From NCBI RefSeq assembly GCF_019320115.1, contig NC_089582.1, positions 124,707,259-124,771,258 on the forward strand: a DNA stretch of 64,000 nt. The letters are read 5' to 3'. Source of the DNA: Miscanthus floridulus (taxonomy: Eukaryota; Streptophyta; Magnoliopsida; Poales; Poaceae). Positions 23,222-35,500 of this stretch are shown piece after piece. The notes under the pieces were generated by a model that was given only the letters and a program-made list of their open reading frames with translations, was not told where the DNA came from and ran no database searches. Position numbers and translations under genes: made by a program. The first letter of the stretch is position 1. The number at the start of each line of letters is the position of its first letter.

Positions 23222-24222
23222 GAAAGTTTAGTTCTAAATTGACAAGTCTCTCGTATAGTTTCATAAACTCTATGTGAGATTCATGATTTTGTGACTAGTG
23301 TTTACTAACACTTTCTCAAATGGAAAAATGACCTATATAACAATTGTAGATATTGATGAGTTCTGACACCTTTGTATTCAAAAGTTTTTCATCTGAGGTC
23401 ATTTAGTGTCTCATTTGACAAAGTTTGACCAAGTCAAATTTTAAATTTAAAAAAATGACACTTTGACACCAGTTTTTGAAACTCTAAATTGTTTCAAATA
23501 GAAAAGTCATGAATACCAAGTTTGTTAAGCTCATCAAGATCTACATTTGTTGTTTTGGTCAACTTTTCATTTGACAAAGTTTGAACCATTCAAATTTTGG
23601 ATTTTTAAATTTTGACTGCTCCAAACTAGTTTTCGAAACCCTAGATGGTCTCAACTAGAAAAGTCATGAATACCAAGTTTGTACAACTCATCAAGATCTA
23701 CAATTGTTATATGGGTCATTTTTGCATTTGATAAAGTGTTAGGAAAGTTTAGTTCTAAATTGACAAGTCTCTCGTATAGTTTCATAAACTCTATGTGAGA
23801 TTCATGATTTTGTGACTAGTGTTTACTAACACTTTCTCAAATGAAAAAATGACCTATATAACAATTGTAGATATTGATGATTTCTAACACCTTTGTATTC
23901 AAAAGTTTTTCATCTGAGGTCATTTAGTGTCTCGTTTGACAAAGTTTGACCAAGTCAAATTTTAAATTTTAAAAAAATGACACTTTGACACCAGTTTTTG
24001 AAGCTCTAAATAGTTTCAAATAGAAAATTCATGAATACCAAGTTTGTTAATCTCATCAAGATCTACATTTGTTGTTTTGGTCAACTTTTCATTTGACAAA
24101 GTTTGAATGATTCAAATTTTGGATTTTTAAATTTTGACAGCCCCAAACCAGATTTCGAAACCCTAGATGGTCTCAACTAGAAAAGTTATGAATACCAAGT
24201 TTGTACAACTCATCAAGATCTA
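23181..24222. repeat. Tandem duplication, unit 521 bp
   Basis: The block starting AATTGTTATATGGGTCATTT at 23181 starts again at 23702. The two copies agree almost base for base through the GACAAAGTTTGACCAAGTC and TCAAGATCTACATTTGTTGT segments. It lies inside the CACTA element and has no coding potential. Confidence 0.88.
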
Positions 24223-24419
24223 CCTTCTTTGTTTTGGTTATTTTTTCATATGACTTTGTTTGAACAGTTTGAATTTTAAATTTCAAAATATTAGAATTTC
24301 GAACATAATTTTAGGGTACTAAGTAATTTCAAATGAAAAAGTCATCAACAAGAAGATTGTAAATCTCATTGAGATCTACAAACTTTGTTTTGGTCATTTG
24401 TTCATTCGACAAAATGATA

Positions 24420-24504
24420 GTAACATTGTTCACAAATTTTACAGATCTCTCTTATAGTTTCATAAACTATGAGAGAGATGTGTAAAATTTGTGAACAACG
24501 TTAC
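24420..24504. repeat. 85-bp hairpin
   Basis: GTAACATTGTTCACAAATTTT (24420-24440) pairs with AAAATTTGTGAACAACGTTAC (24484-24504) around TAGTTTCATAAACTA. The arms are miRNA-hairpin-sized, but this is repeat DNA and no precursor is claimed. Confidence 0.8.
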
Positions 24505-25313
24505 TATAACTTTATCAGATGAACAAATGACCAAAATAAAAAGTGTAGATCTTGATGAATTATACAACCTTTATGTTTATGACTTTTTCATTTGAAATCA
24601 TTTCGGGTTTCAAAATCTAGTTTGAAGTCGTTATTTTTTTTTTAAATTTAAAATTTGAATTGGTCAAACTTTGTCACAAGAAAAGATGACCAAAATCAAT
24701 ACATTAACTTGATAGATAATGATTTTAGAAAAATTTAGGAAAAAATCATCACATTTGGAGTTAATATATGGGAGAAAGACTAGTTACAAGTTTTAACCAG
24801 AAATTAAAAAGAGAAATCGTTCCTGTTCAGGATGAACAAGTGATTTATAAATTAAAAAAAAAGAAAGAAAAAGAAAAAGACATCTCTCGGGCCTTCTATT
24901 TTAGGCTCGGCCTGCCTCCTTCCACCTGGGCCCCCTCTACATTTTTTACATGGGCCTAGGCCAAGCTCTGAGCCCAACTGTCATGGGTCAAGGCTCCACC
25001 TCGTACTGGGGTATTTTATGACATTGGGGGTCGTCATATTTGATAAAACATTCAGTGATGGTCTACTGTCGTCATATAAAAATTGTCTAAATCGTCAAAA
25101 ATTCACAACCGTCAACCGACTCCTGCCGCTTGACAATTTGTGACGAAACTTGCTACCTTTATGTGACACAAGAAACGATGTCGTCATAAATACTTTTGGG
25201 TCTCATAATTTTATGATGACACATAACTTTTCGTCATATTATGTTACATTATATGACGAAAACAGGCCTCGTCACGAGGGATTTTGTCATAAAAAGAAGA
25301 ATTTCTTGTAGTG

Positions 25314-26096
25314 CCTACCGCCTTTGTTGTAGCTCCTCGTCGTGCTCCTGGGCACACGCGAGGGCATCCACGCGAGGGTCCAGAGGGGTGTGGGTCTGTA
25401 GAGACTCCGCCACCACCGATGGCTATCTCGAAGCGTCCACCATAGCACACTCGTGGGACAGAGGGTGGCTAGGTGCCACGACATCACCGATGCTAGAGCC
25501 GTCACTCTCAACGTCGTCATCCATGAGGTCATGAAAAGAGGCGGAAGCATAGTCCGCCATCCCCATGAATTTGAATGTGAGAGGGGGCAGCGCCAGCATT
25601 TTTTGGAGCCCTCGTGTGTACGCTTCCATGGGGGATGTGAGGCCATAGGGGAACTGGTCGCACGACAGTCGCGGCAGGGACAACGGGGTCTCTCCAGAGA
25701 ATCGACGAAAAATAGTAAATTGCGAGTAAATAACAGTATGTACATTACTCATAGTGGGTTTTGAGCCTAGCGTAGGCCCGGAGCGAAGCGCAGGTGCCTC
25801 GTCGGAGAGGTCGCCGTGTGGCCTAGAGCCGACGAAGGGCACTCCTCCTCCGAGGGGTGCTGGGACGAGTGCCTTCTTGTGGAGGCAAAGCACGCCGAGC
25901 CAGTCGACGACGAAGTCCAGGCTTCTGAAGAGGAAGGCCTAAGATGGCTCGAAGACGGGTGGAACCCACATCCCAACAGGTGGGAGTGTGGGAAACTCCA
26001 GTGAGCCAAAGCGAGTTGTATCGCTTGAGCCCGCCATGCCAAAGGTGGAGGAAAGGTTGGCCATCCGATGACCAAAAGCGTGAACGTACGGCGTCT
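25314..26096 (-). pseudogene. Gag remnant, N-terminal part
   Basis: This is the 5' part of gag, separated from the rest by the CACTA element. The minus ORF at 25423-25893 reads PYGLTSPMEAYTRGLQKML and FHDLMDDDVESDGSSIGDV, typical of the N-terminal region of Tat/RIRE2-like gag. The leader between the PBS and this ORF is short. Confidence 0.65.
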
Positions 26097-26114
26097 TCCC
26101 CACGGACGGCGCCA
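26097..26114 (-). other. Primer-binding site of the Gypsy element
   Basis: Two bases after the 5' LTR the minus strand reads TGGCGCCGTCCGTGGGGA. The first nine bases match the 3' end of plant tRNA-Asp as used by related Gypsy elements, and the rest match partly. The tRNA identity is inferred. Confidence 0.6.
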
Positions 26115-26116
26115 AC

Positions 26117-27434
26117 TATCGGTGCAGAAAGTGACCAACACATAAATATTTATAGTTTTACCATATGTTGTGATCGGATGTGGCCTAGCACTCAATGACA
26201 CAGGGTTTATACTGGTTTAGGCAACGTGCCCTACTTCTAGTCTGAGTCGGTCGGAGACTTTATTCCTGAGCCCATGTGCTCAAAGTTTGTTGTGGGGTTA
26301 GAAACGAGAGAGAGTAAGATGGGGGGTGGAAGAGGTCCGGTCAGACTCTAGACCGAAGGGCCGAGAGAGACGGGAGCTCCTACATGCACTAAGTGTTTGA
26401 TCGTGTGCTCTGTTAGAATCGCTCGAATCGTAGGTCATTCGAATCGTTCATGAATCGATCCTAATGGTTGAATCCTCTATTGATCGATTCGTCCTCTTTT
26501 TGGATAGAGCGTGTCCCCTTTTATAGATGAAGAGGATGGCTTTACAAGAGAAAGAGCAGTTAGAGAAAGAGAGTGTGTGTGCTACCTAGTCTTGTTGCCC
26601 ACGCCGTCGGGTACAAGGCGGTTTGTCGGCGCCCACAACACTATTGATGTCTGGATGCATGTGATAGGCTCCATCGTGATCTTCTGGTATGGCCGATGTC
26701 GACGCCTACCATACTGTAGGATCATTGTCGGCGCCCATAACACTGTTGGTGTTCTGACATGTCTAGAAGGATATAAAGTACCCTTCTGACATGACCTGAC
26801 AGTACTGTCCTGTAGGTGTGCAGGGTACGGTCCTTGATATTGCGTTTGACTAGAGCGCCCTGCCTTACTTGCTCTGCCCATTTCCTAGATTTTCACCGAG
26901 CGGGCGTCCTCGGTCGGTCGTTCCCCAATCGGCTCCGGCCTCCCAGTCGGAGAAGAGCTGTAAGCAGAGGCTTGGTGCATTCCCGATCGGAGAAGCGAGT
27001 CGGAGTCGGAGTCGGAGGCGAGCGTCGTCCCTTCTCGGCCAGGCCTTCTGGTCGAAGAGGTGGGCCGGAGACAGAAGCGAGCATTGTTCCTCTTTGGCCA
27101 GGCCTTCCGGTCGAAGAGGCGGCTGGGGTCAGAACCGAGCACCAGAGTCGGAGGCGAGCTGGCCAGGCCTTCCAGTCGGAGAGGCGGGCCGGAGTCGGAG
27201 GTGAACGTCGTTCCTCCTTGGCCAAGCCTTTTGGTCGGAGAGGCGGGCCGGAGTCAGAAGCGAGCGTCGGTCCTCTCCTTGGCCATGCCTTCCGGTCAGA
27301 GATCGCCCTTCTGGGCTATCGTTTAGGTTTTTGGGCCGGCCCAGGAGTTGCGCGTCGCTCGCAACGTCGTCTGCTGGGCTGAGCTTTTCCTGGGAAGCAA
27401 GTCCATGAGGGACCCTGGGTTTATGAACCTGACA
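26117..27434 (-). repeat. 5' LTR of the Gypsy element
   Basis: It is homologous to 7428-8730. It ends GAACCTGACA at 27434, with the canonical CA on the plus strand. The opposite end has decayed from TG to TA at 26117. The 60-67-bp minisatellite is also present here (about 27036-27300). Confidence 0.9.
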
Positions 27435-27741
27435 ACGTTTGACCTAGACGAATTGGAATATGACGGTCGGTCACTCTCTGGTGCCCATATGAGTTATAGT
27501 GGCATGTCTAGGCACGATACAAAATCTGATCCTAAGACAATTGGAACGCATGTCGTGATCATTGGATAAATCTGAAGCCTACCATGCCCATACGAGTTAG
27601 AGTAGTGAGCGTCCAAGCACGTACACACTCCAATTCAAAGACAAATTACAATGCATGTCTTGATCGTTGCATAAATCTCCGAGTTGCAAGTTGTTTAGGC
27701 GACCTGCGACAAACTCCCATTGAAACACACATGCATGTTTA
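27435..27741. other. Intergenic stretch without a supported gene
   Basis: Contains two related phrases: ATGAGTTATAGTGGCATGTC (about 27489) and ACGAGTTAGAGTAGTGAGCG (about 27592). Each is followed by a sequence like TGATCxTTGxATAAATCT. These suggest a short diverged duplication. No gene. Confidence 0.45.
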
Positions 27742-27984
27742 GAGCAAGTATAATAGCAGGCTGTAAGTCGACTAAATGCTAAGGTGGAGGAGAGAGTAGA
27801 GGAGAGAGAGGAGAAGCGGGCTGTAAGCTTACAGCCGGCTTGGGCACAAGAACCAAGAAAGTCTGTGAGAGAGACAAGTGGGCCATGTATTAACTGTAAA
27901 AAGCTAACTACTATATGAGTGGGCTGAGAGAAGGCTGCAAGAAACCTTACAACCAGCAAGCCGGCTGTATTATTAGCCTTGCTC
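27742..27984. mobile_element. Tourist-like (PIF/Harbinger) MITE, 243 bp
   Basis: The ends are GAGCAAG...CTTGCTC, flanked on both sides by TTA (27739-27741 and 27985-27987), the target duplication of PIF/Harbinger elements. Subterminal GCTGTAAG/CTTACAGCC motifs repeat inside. Confidence 0.75.
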
Positions 27985-28273
27985 TTACTAGTTATAACAA
28001 TATGCCATGCATTGAAGTTCTTAACAAAGTCATTAATTAAGTCATAAAAAATATGTAGCAGCATGTTCTTCCAAGACCAAATCCCATTATCCCTACCTCA
28101 GCCATTGAAAGGCAATTACCTTAATCACATTATTTTTTAACTTGATGATGAGTACAATAATTCTGCATCATCCCAAGTACATGCAAAGAATATATATGTT
28201 CCCAAACTCTAGTGCACTAGTATTCTTTTATGTTGGAAAACACATCTTATTATTAGTATTCCAAGTGTATATA

Positions 28274-28276
<3 letters not shown>

Positions 28277-28349
<73 letters not shown>
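28277..28349. repeat. (CT)n microsatellite, 73 bases
   Basis: An uninterrupted run of about 36 CT units, directly after TATAAAG. The Ser/Leu and Arg/Glu ORFs crossing it are artefacts. Confidence 0.98.
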
Positions 28350-28352
<3 letters not shown>

Positions 28353-29532
28353 GGATACATATCATTCTGCCCCCAAATTGGATTTGGCAATGGGTGGATA
28401 CGGCAACCGATCAATTCACTTATTGTAATTTGTAAAAGTAATACCATTATTATTTATTAAGATTATTCATGAGCAGCCAAAAATAACTAACATGCATTGT
28501 ACGTTCTAAATATGTTTGGGAACACTGTACGCCATGCTAGCGTGCAAACAAAAGTTACCTTTGAGAGCATGATCACTTGCATGTACATAGCCATAAATTA
28601 TACTTTCATGCCACATGGCACAATGGAGACTTTATGGGAGTCCACATTTACACGACAAAGGTGCATGGTCGATGTAGTCTACGTGGAAGTAGTTGTAAGC
28701 CCCAATATAATGTAGCACACAAACTAGCAGCACCTTTATGGGAGTCCACATTTACACGACATCAATACCACACATAGATGTGCTAGCACTCTCATTTGGT
28801 CACGATCCAGGGATGGTTGATGGAGGTGGTGATTAGGGTTTTTCCACCATGCAACTATTGCAAATTATTCATCTAAATGGTCGTTAAGCCCATATAGACA
28901 CCATTTAAACATTACACAATGATATGTCATTTCTGTTTAGTTGGTTGTTTAATCTATTTAAATGGACATTTAGCACGAATAATGGCTAAATGGTAAGTGA
29001 TTGGTTGTTTAACGTTTAGAAAAACACTTACCTTGCACGAGGCGACAAAACCTCATGAACAGCAACATACTTAATGGAGCTTCTCTATCATCAAACTTAA
29101 ATGCACCACACCCCTTTTCTTATATAGGAGTTTATAATGGGCCTTAAATGTGGCCCATTAGGATTCTATTACCTTAATGGGTCAAATAGATCAGAGCTCA
29201 TTATCAGATTAAATCCAATTAGCCCTACAACAAGCATCTAACAATCTCCCACTTTGCACTAGAGTAAACTACGCAAGTATCTCAATGTTCTAACCCCTTG
29301 AGTTTCTGGTCAATTAGGTTCAAGCAACTGACAGTTATAACCTAGGTGGTTACAGATATGCTTGGCGCCTAACAGAGATGACATATCGACGAAGAACGAG
29401 CGATAAGCCGACGATGCGAGTAGGTCCCATTCTCGGTCCACCTCCAGATAAAACGGTCTGAGACAAGCGGCTACAATTGGATCCCTCGAGCTTTTCCCAA
29501 AGCAGGACATACTCTCTCCCCAGAACGCTACA
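28350..29532. other. Intergenic stretch, possible Copia-derived remnant
   Basis: No gene. A 27-bp phrase starting TTTATGGGAGTCCACATTTA occurs at 28631 and 28735. The part around 29225-29275 (ACAATCTCCCACTTTGCACT) resembles the border next to Copia LTRs, but no partner LTR was found. Confidence 0.35.
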
Positions 29533-29637
29533 GCTCCTGTTCGGTTGGATACTGTTGACTGATTTATACGGAAAAAAATATTATTTTAACTAAAAATTTA
29601 CGATTATTTATGAAAAAAATTAGCCAAACGAAGAGGC
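29533..29637. mobile_element. Degraded MITE of the 'CTGTTCG-CTTGG' family
   Basis: The ends GCTCCTGTTCGGTTGG and TTAGCCAAACGAAGAGGC are imperfect inverted repeats. The interior resembles the better copies at 32219-32340 and 47654-47770. Confidence 0.45.
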
Positions 29638-29843
29638 AAACTACGGCCAAGAGGCTGCTAGTCGTCGGAGAGATTACCGAGGTGCCCTAAACTGCAATCA
29701 AGTACATGACCAAAGGCTGCTGCCGATTGGACATGTGGAGTGGGTGGGTGCCGAGCGGTGGAGAGGGCAAAGGCTGCTGCGCCTGACTAGCTAGGCTGCT
29801 GCACCTGCACTGGCTAGGCTGTTGCGACTGCAATCAAGCTAAC

Positions 29844-30014
29844 GGACTGTTTGGATCACATAGTAGTTACTAAATTTAGTAATTTTTAGTCACTTTAATA
29901 ATTTTTCAACAAACGTTATGACTAAAAGCTATTAAAAAAAACTTTAGTTCTCTCTAGTAACTTTGGAGTTACTAAAAGTGACTAAACCGTTTAGTAGCTC
30001 GAACCAAACACCCC
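29844..30014. mobile_element. hAT-like MITE, about 171 bp
   Basis: GGACTGTTTGGATC at the left is inverted as GAACCAAACACCCC at the right, with subterminal TAGTAGTTACTAAA and TTTAGTAGCTC. This is the pattern of the grass 'TGTTTGG' MITEs. No clear 8-bp target duplication was found. Confidence 0.5.
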
Positions 30015-30059
30015 GTAAAACGTCAAGCTTTTTGGTATATATTTTGAATGCTACAACGT

Positions 30060-30370
30060 CTTTAATTCTGACACAGAGGGAGTACTCAATAAGCACCGGC
30101 GCCGTTAATGCCCCGGAGATGTCCCTGACCCACTGACGTTGATGCAAGGCATCCTTGACAGTCACATAACCGCGCGTCGACTGAGATTGCCTTGAACAGG
30201 TTTGGTGCAGAGGTGGCGATAGCGCCATCTAGTAACCATGAGTCTGTCCAGAACTTCGCAAAGGTTCCATCTCCGCGCTGCACAGTGACCGAAGCCCGGA
30301 ACATGGCTGAGACCACCCTCTCAAGTCTAGAAGGTATAACAAAGGGGACAAATAGCATGCCATCAAAGGC
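30060..30370 (-). pseudogene. Non-LTR retrotransposon (LINE) scrap, region C-terminal to RT
   Basis: The minus frames read GDGTFAKFWTDSWLLDGAI and LFKAISVDARL, then after a frameshift VKDALHQRQWVRDISGALT. This matches the region after the RT domain of plant L1-type LINEs. Neither the RT core nor the endonuclease is present. Confidence 0.7.
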
Positions 30371-32218
30371 TAGAACGAGTAGTCATGCCAAAAACCATAC
30401 TATTGAGTTTTGAAACGGATGGATTTGCAACACGGATCCATTCAATCGTAGCTCAAGCAACAATTACGAGCATCGGGATTGGGGAAACAAGAAACAAACC
30501 GCACGCCAAGATTCCAATTAATCACTAAAAATAAGCTACAAGAAATTAAACCTCCAGCAACGGGCAATCAGCAGTTGATAGAGATTGGAGAAGGCACAAA
30601 CTATATAAACCGTACACTTCGACTTCCACTCTAAAATAAACCTGCTCCTTTTAGGTGAGGTGAGCTTTGTACATGCAGACGTGCTAAGCTATACTAGCAG
30701 TAAACTGGAAGCCTCGCCATGATTGGATACGAAAGCGATGCAGGATGCAAATAACCACGCCACGTACGTTTCCGAGAAGAATATTGCTGATCACAGCTCG
30801 ATGATATGTGCAGGTTGGGATATCTCGATCAGTGTGTTATTCCCGAGCAGACCTTGAGTATAGCCATCCATGCAGTCATGCAGTGTGAAAACTTTTATAC
30901 TACTATCTGTTTCATTTTCTTGTGTCCCAAATGTTCAGTAACTTGTGGAACCCAACTAACTGATGACAGCTTAACAGCCTTGGAGTGAAACAAGTGTTCG
31001 TCGTTAATTGCCGACCGGCTACGAGAAAACTATGTGCTTGACCTAGCTAGCTAGAGCTTGCGATGTAATATGAAGGGTGTAAATAAAAAAAAAGAAAAAA
31101 ACTTTCCTGCATGCATGTATGTTCCACCGACGGTTTTTCACTGCTCGTCTTTCATAAACTGGCACAAGAACCGGCTCTTGATCGAGCTAAGCTAGATCAG
31201 CATTGGAGGGTGGGGGGTTGAAAATTCAGTTTTATTTGGTAAAAAGAAGAGAAATGAAAGAGTAGATAGAACTCACGGCTATATCGATATATCTTTTCTT
31301 TAATTTTAAGTAGTCTTTGCCAACATTAGATAGCAACGGTTGGCGTTAACGATCAAGGTTATTTTTTTTTTCTTGGGGACATATGGATGGCGATCTAGTC
31401 TTCATGTTAATAGAGTGTATGTGGTGTTCTGCTTTTTTGTGGTTGTGTGCTTTATTCAAGCAGAGACCGAAAGACATTTTTCAGGACTTTGTATCACCTC
31501 AATGTAATGTTGTTGAAAATGTTCTCGAAAAAAATATTCTCACTTATTTCATTATGAAAACATATGAACGAGCTCAAACCTTACGATAAACTAAATTGGT
31601 TTAGGATCATGTTTGGGACCGGTTCTCATTCGCTTGCAGTGGGGGAAATCAATGAACGCTCGCCAAACGAAGCGATTCCAAATTCATTTTTTTCGGCCTT
31701 GTTTGGATGCATGTGTTGTTTAATTTCACTCCAGTCCATTTCAACATGTGGATTAAGATGAATACATTGTTTTCCCCGTGACGTTTACACGTAGAAGCCG
31801 AAGCGGCCGAGTCCACGAGCAGTGGGAAAATCCCCTCGATTCCCAGCCGCCTGACCCTCCGCCTCGTTCTTCTCCGTGCCCGCACGGCTGCACCTCTCTC
31901 CACCAACCGCTACTGCTCCTTGTGTTGCCGCTTCTCCTCCGCTCCGGCCCTCTTCCTTTGCTCCTTCTCCGCATGCCGCCGTCGAGCTCCTACTCCCCGT
32001 GGTCCTTCACGCATTGTCGCCCCTACTGCCTCCTCCACCGTACCATTGCCCCCACCGGCCCACCGCGGCTGAGATCTAGACATGTGCAGCTGAGATCCAG
32101 GCGAGGGGCACCTTTTTGGACGGAGGGAGTATGTGTGGTCACCAGTCACCACGAAAATAATGGGTTGACTATACGAGTTCAAGAAAACAGGACTGCTGGT
32201 CCAGCCGAGGGACTCGTA
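30371..32218. other. Intergenic stretch without a supported gene
   Basis: Short ORFs without domains. A GC-rich, Pro/Ser/Leu-translating island (31840-32100) follows a GTTTGGATGCATG phrase at about 31700 and precedes GGACGGAGGGAGTA (32118), both typical of MITE edges. The island is probably transposon-derived. Confidence 0.45.
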
Positions 32219-32340
32219 CAGCCTGTTCTCGCTAGCTCGTAAACGATCGTAAATTTCCAGCCAGGAACAGTATTTTTCTCTCCACCAAACTAGCCAGCAG
32301 TAAATAATCCACGATACAATACGGCCTCCCGAACAGGCTG
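32219..32340. mobile_element. MITE with perfect CAGCCTGTTC ends, 122 bp
   Basis: CAGCCTGTTC at 32219 is exactly inverted as GAACAGGCTG at 32331-32340. The interior CCAGCCAGGAACAGTATTTTT relates it to 47654-47770. It sits about 230 bases downstream of the PNG1 stop codon. Confidence 0.65.
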
Positions 32341-32573
32341 GTAGTCTTCAAACTCTTCATAGACTTAGCTTACATTTTAAATGTCAATCGCACAAAAAAA
32401 ATCATGTTCTTAATTATTCAAGTCATTCATGATACTACTGTCTACTACTTCCACAGTAAATGTTCATATTACAATATTATGAATTCATGATACTGCACAG
32501 GCTCGCGAAATCGAGCAGGTTAGAAAAGCTTCCACTTGCTGACCTCACTAAAAGTGAAACAGTTCCAGGAAGT

Positions 32574-35500
32574 TCATATAGTTTTCCCATATAGATCGAT
32601 TGATCCTATCTGAAACCTTGGATTAGAATGAGATTCTCTTACGCGTAGAAACCTAAACCTGACAAAGGAAATAGAGCAATTCAGTCAGAAGGGAAAAGGT
32701 TTGCTAACTACTGCACAAAGTGTGCTTCAGCCTTCAGCCGATGGTATAAAACCTTTTTTTCCACCACGATGGTGTAAAACCTACCGGAAAGCATTTGCTT
32801 TATCTCTCTTATCCACTGTAAATGTTTTCCTAAGGAAACGGCTCTCAAACATTTCAGAATTCCGAGCATCAAGTAGATTCCAGGTGGAGCCTCCATCTGT
32901 GCTCCCTTCAAGAACCCTGACATAAAAATGCTTGTGAGTTGCCATGACATTGACCAGTAAGTTCGATTAACGTTGCCCGTAACTTATATAGCTACAAATA
33001 TGTTTCTCCAATAATTTTCTAGTTAACGATGCAAGTCAGCAAGTCATATGGTTCATAGTAAAAAAAATGGTAGACTAACCATTTAAGTGAACGGAAATTT
33101 AACCGAGGTTACATTCTCATCAAAGCAAGCCTAACAGGATATTTGCTAATCTGGCTTTCTGCATTCAGACCAACAATGCTAAACAAGATATTTGCAAGTC
33201 CACAAGGACAAACCAATGACCAAAATAAGCACAAAAGAAAGGAAAAAGAACCTGTTTGGCCTCAAGTGAGGTTTTCAAAACATGTTTAATTTTGTTTAGC
33301 TCTTACGCTAATTTTTCTAGCTTCAAGATAGCTCTCTTAATAAGCTTTTAGAGTAGACACAATATTGGATGGTCTCATAGAATCATTACGCACCCCAAGT
33401 AAGACATTAATGCTACAAAAAAAGGAATAACATCGTGATCTATTTAATGTATATGGCAGATAGTGCACATTATATTCCATTCAACCAGATTAAGATTAAA
33501 TAAGACTAACAATCTATCTCAACTTTACCAGTCCATTGGATCCCTCTCTGGGGCATCATTAGCTGACATCAAATCATATGACTCCAACTCGCAACTTTTG
33601 CCAGCTTGCATTGTATAAATCAGCCAACATCCTGCATAACTCCTTTGTTAGCCAATACAGTAGATCAATAAAATTCTACACCTGTATACTTGAAACACTT
33701 TAGACAGTATCTTTACACCAACACACACACACACACAAAAAAAAAAAACTGCAAAATATCAGTGCAAAACTTGACCAGACATTACTGTGAATAAAAAATA
33801 ATTGATGAACAGCATCAGGTGCAAAACTATAATAAGTTTTAAGATGGATAGCAAATGTGGATTGCTACAGGGAGCAGAAAAATTATATCATCAAGCATCC
33901 ATCAACTAGATCATGTAGACAAATTACTTCTACGACAATTTAAAAAACATACTAAATCAAAGTCCCCAATTGCATAATCAAACTGCAAAGTCCTCCACAG
34001 TTATTACTTTGGAAAAAAATCAACATAAATACTAAAGCATGCACGCTACTGGTGCCCACACCACCATTTGTTAGACCAAGTTCAAATAATACACAAAAAT
34101 ATGAAACAATCAATTCAAAGCTCAAAATTCACATAAATTTGAAAGTAAAGCCTACATTTGTACGAATTTAAAATGCTTCAGGTAAATGTTTTAATTAATC
34201 AACAAGCATGTGGCAGTTGGCACACTAGCAGAGAGAAGTTAAGAAAAAGGGATGATTGAACTTGGGTTTTAATCCAGGTAGCCATGTGTGACCAAGATAA
34301 TCTATAAATAGAAGATAGTATTTGTATTAACTATAACCAGATTACCTTTGGCTCCATCAGGCTCTTCCCATTTGGAAGAACAGATGCCGTCAAAAGCTGC
34401 TGTTGCCTGAAATATTTTCAAACACACTGATGTATGGAAAACACCGATGAATGGATACTAAAAAATGCACAAATTGCATTCACATACAATTCCGATGGGA
34501 AGCTGTTCCCTGCTTGCAAGGACTGAACCTGAACATACTCTGTTCCCTCTTGGGAAATGGTTGCCTTCTGTGAAAGAGGTATTATTCTTGTAGTTACTCA
34601 ATATCTCATTAACTGCATCCAGTGCTACTGGTAACGCTAAGGATGAGTGTATTGGATTTCCAGCCACAGTCACAGATTGGTGTCCACCACTTTCCAGTTC
34701 TGCTTTCAGTGAAATAGCAGATAACAGTCTTTTGCTGGAAGGAAATATCTCCTCAAATAGATGGTGTGTTTTCTGGTCTAGTGTAGCACTTCTGCTCTTA
34801 AAGTTGGAATTTTTAAGAGTTAGCATCAGAGTCTTCAATGCGTCAAAAACTTCAATAATTCTTTCTTTAGGGATTTTTTTGTCACAAAAATGTGAAAGAA
34901 AAGCAGAAAGAGCATCATATATATTTGAAACATGAGCATCCACACATTTCCGAATAGGACAGGATGAGCAACTGAGTGAATCCGCTTGGCCCAACTCTGA
35001 CCTTGCTTTCCTCCATTCCACAGAACCACTTAGCCTTCCAGGTAAGGATAAAGCTGTTTCAACTTGAAGATAAGCAGATTTGCTAAGTTCCTCAGACTCC
35101 TCCTTTTCACGGTTTTCTATGACTGATAGAGCATCAGTTGACAAACCAGTGCGATACTTCCCTGTTATAGATGATAGAACAGCCGCAACAGTTTCTTCAG
35201 AGGTAATTGTTCGCCTAGAGAGAACCTGCAAGGGCAGATACAGGATACAGTACGTCAAACCACTTCAATCTAAAAATGAAGTAAACCCAGTTCAAAGAAA
35301 AATAAATCACCCACTCACGCCCAACAGAGGTCATAACTGACCAACAAAATTCTACCTCGTGCCACTTTCTGGTGTAGCGTTTTGTTACGTCACGTACTCC
35401 ATCTTTAGAAATCGCAATAACATAATCTAACTTCTTGTTCCACCTAAAAGACAATGCAATACAGCATGAACAAATGCACAGCATTTGCAAAAGCTTTAGG

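Larger units (their letters stand above)
20163..25313. mobile_element. Non-autonomous CACTA transposon nested in the Gypsy gag
   Basis: The left end is CACTACAAAAAATCGGGG (20163 on). The right end, read in reverse, is CACTACAAGAAATTCTT (25297-25313). Flanking triplets are TCT and CCT, a 3-bp target duplication with one mismatch. Subterminal regions are rich in CGTCAT/GTGACG motifs. No transposase is recognisable in 5.15 kb. The interior holds a GC-rich block (22180-22930) and a tandem-duplicated AT-rich part (23140-24510). Outside it, Gypsy gag sequence resumes on both sides, which proves the nesting. Confidence 0.88.
7428..27434 (-). mobile_element. Tat/RIRE2-like Ty3-Gypsy LTR retrotransposon, complete but decayed, with nested CACTA
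   Basis: Two long direct repeats (7428-8730 and 26117-27434) bound the element, with near-matching 5-bp target duplications: ACGTC before and ACGTT after. Coding order on the minus strand is gag, protease, RT, RNase H, integrase, so the right LTR is the 5' LTR. A PBS abuts it and a purine tract abuts the left (3') LTR. A second, opposite-strand reading frame between integrase and the 3' LTR is a known trait of the Tat/RIRE2 lineage. The LTRs differ at roughly one base in ten over the first 390 bases by eye, so the insertion is old. A 5.15-kb CACTA element split gag later. All coding regions carry stops and frameshifts. Confidence 0.92.

Noticed and set aside
24420..24504. microRNA precursor
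   Set aside because: The hairpin is repeat-derived, and nothing shows a defined mature strand or a target.
28253..28447. Ser/Leu and Arg/Glu repeat proteins
   Set aside because: Pure translation of a CT microsatellite.
31778..32242. 154-aa Pro/Ser-rich ORF
   Set aside because: GC-rich island flanked by MITE-like edges. No domain or gene structure.
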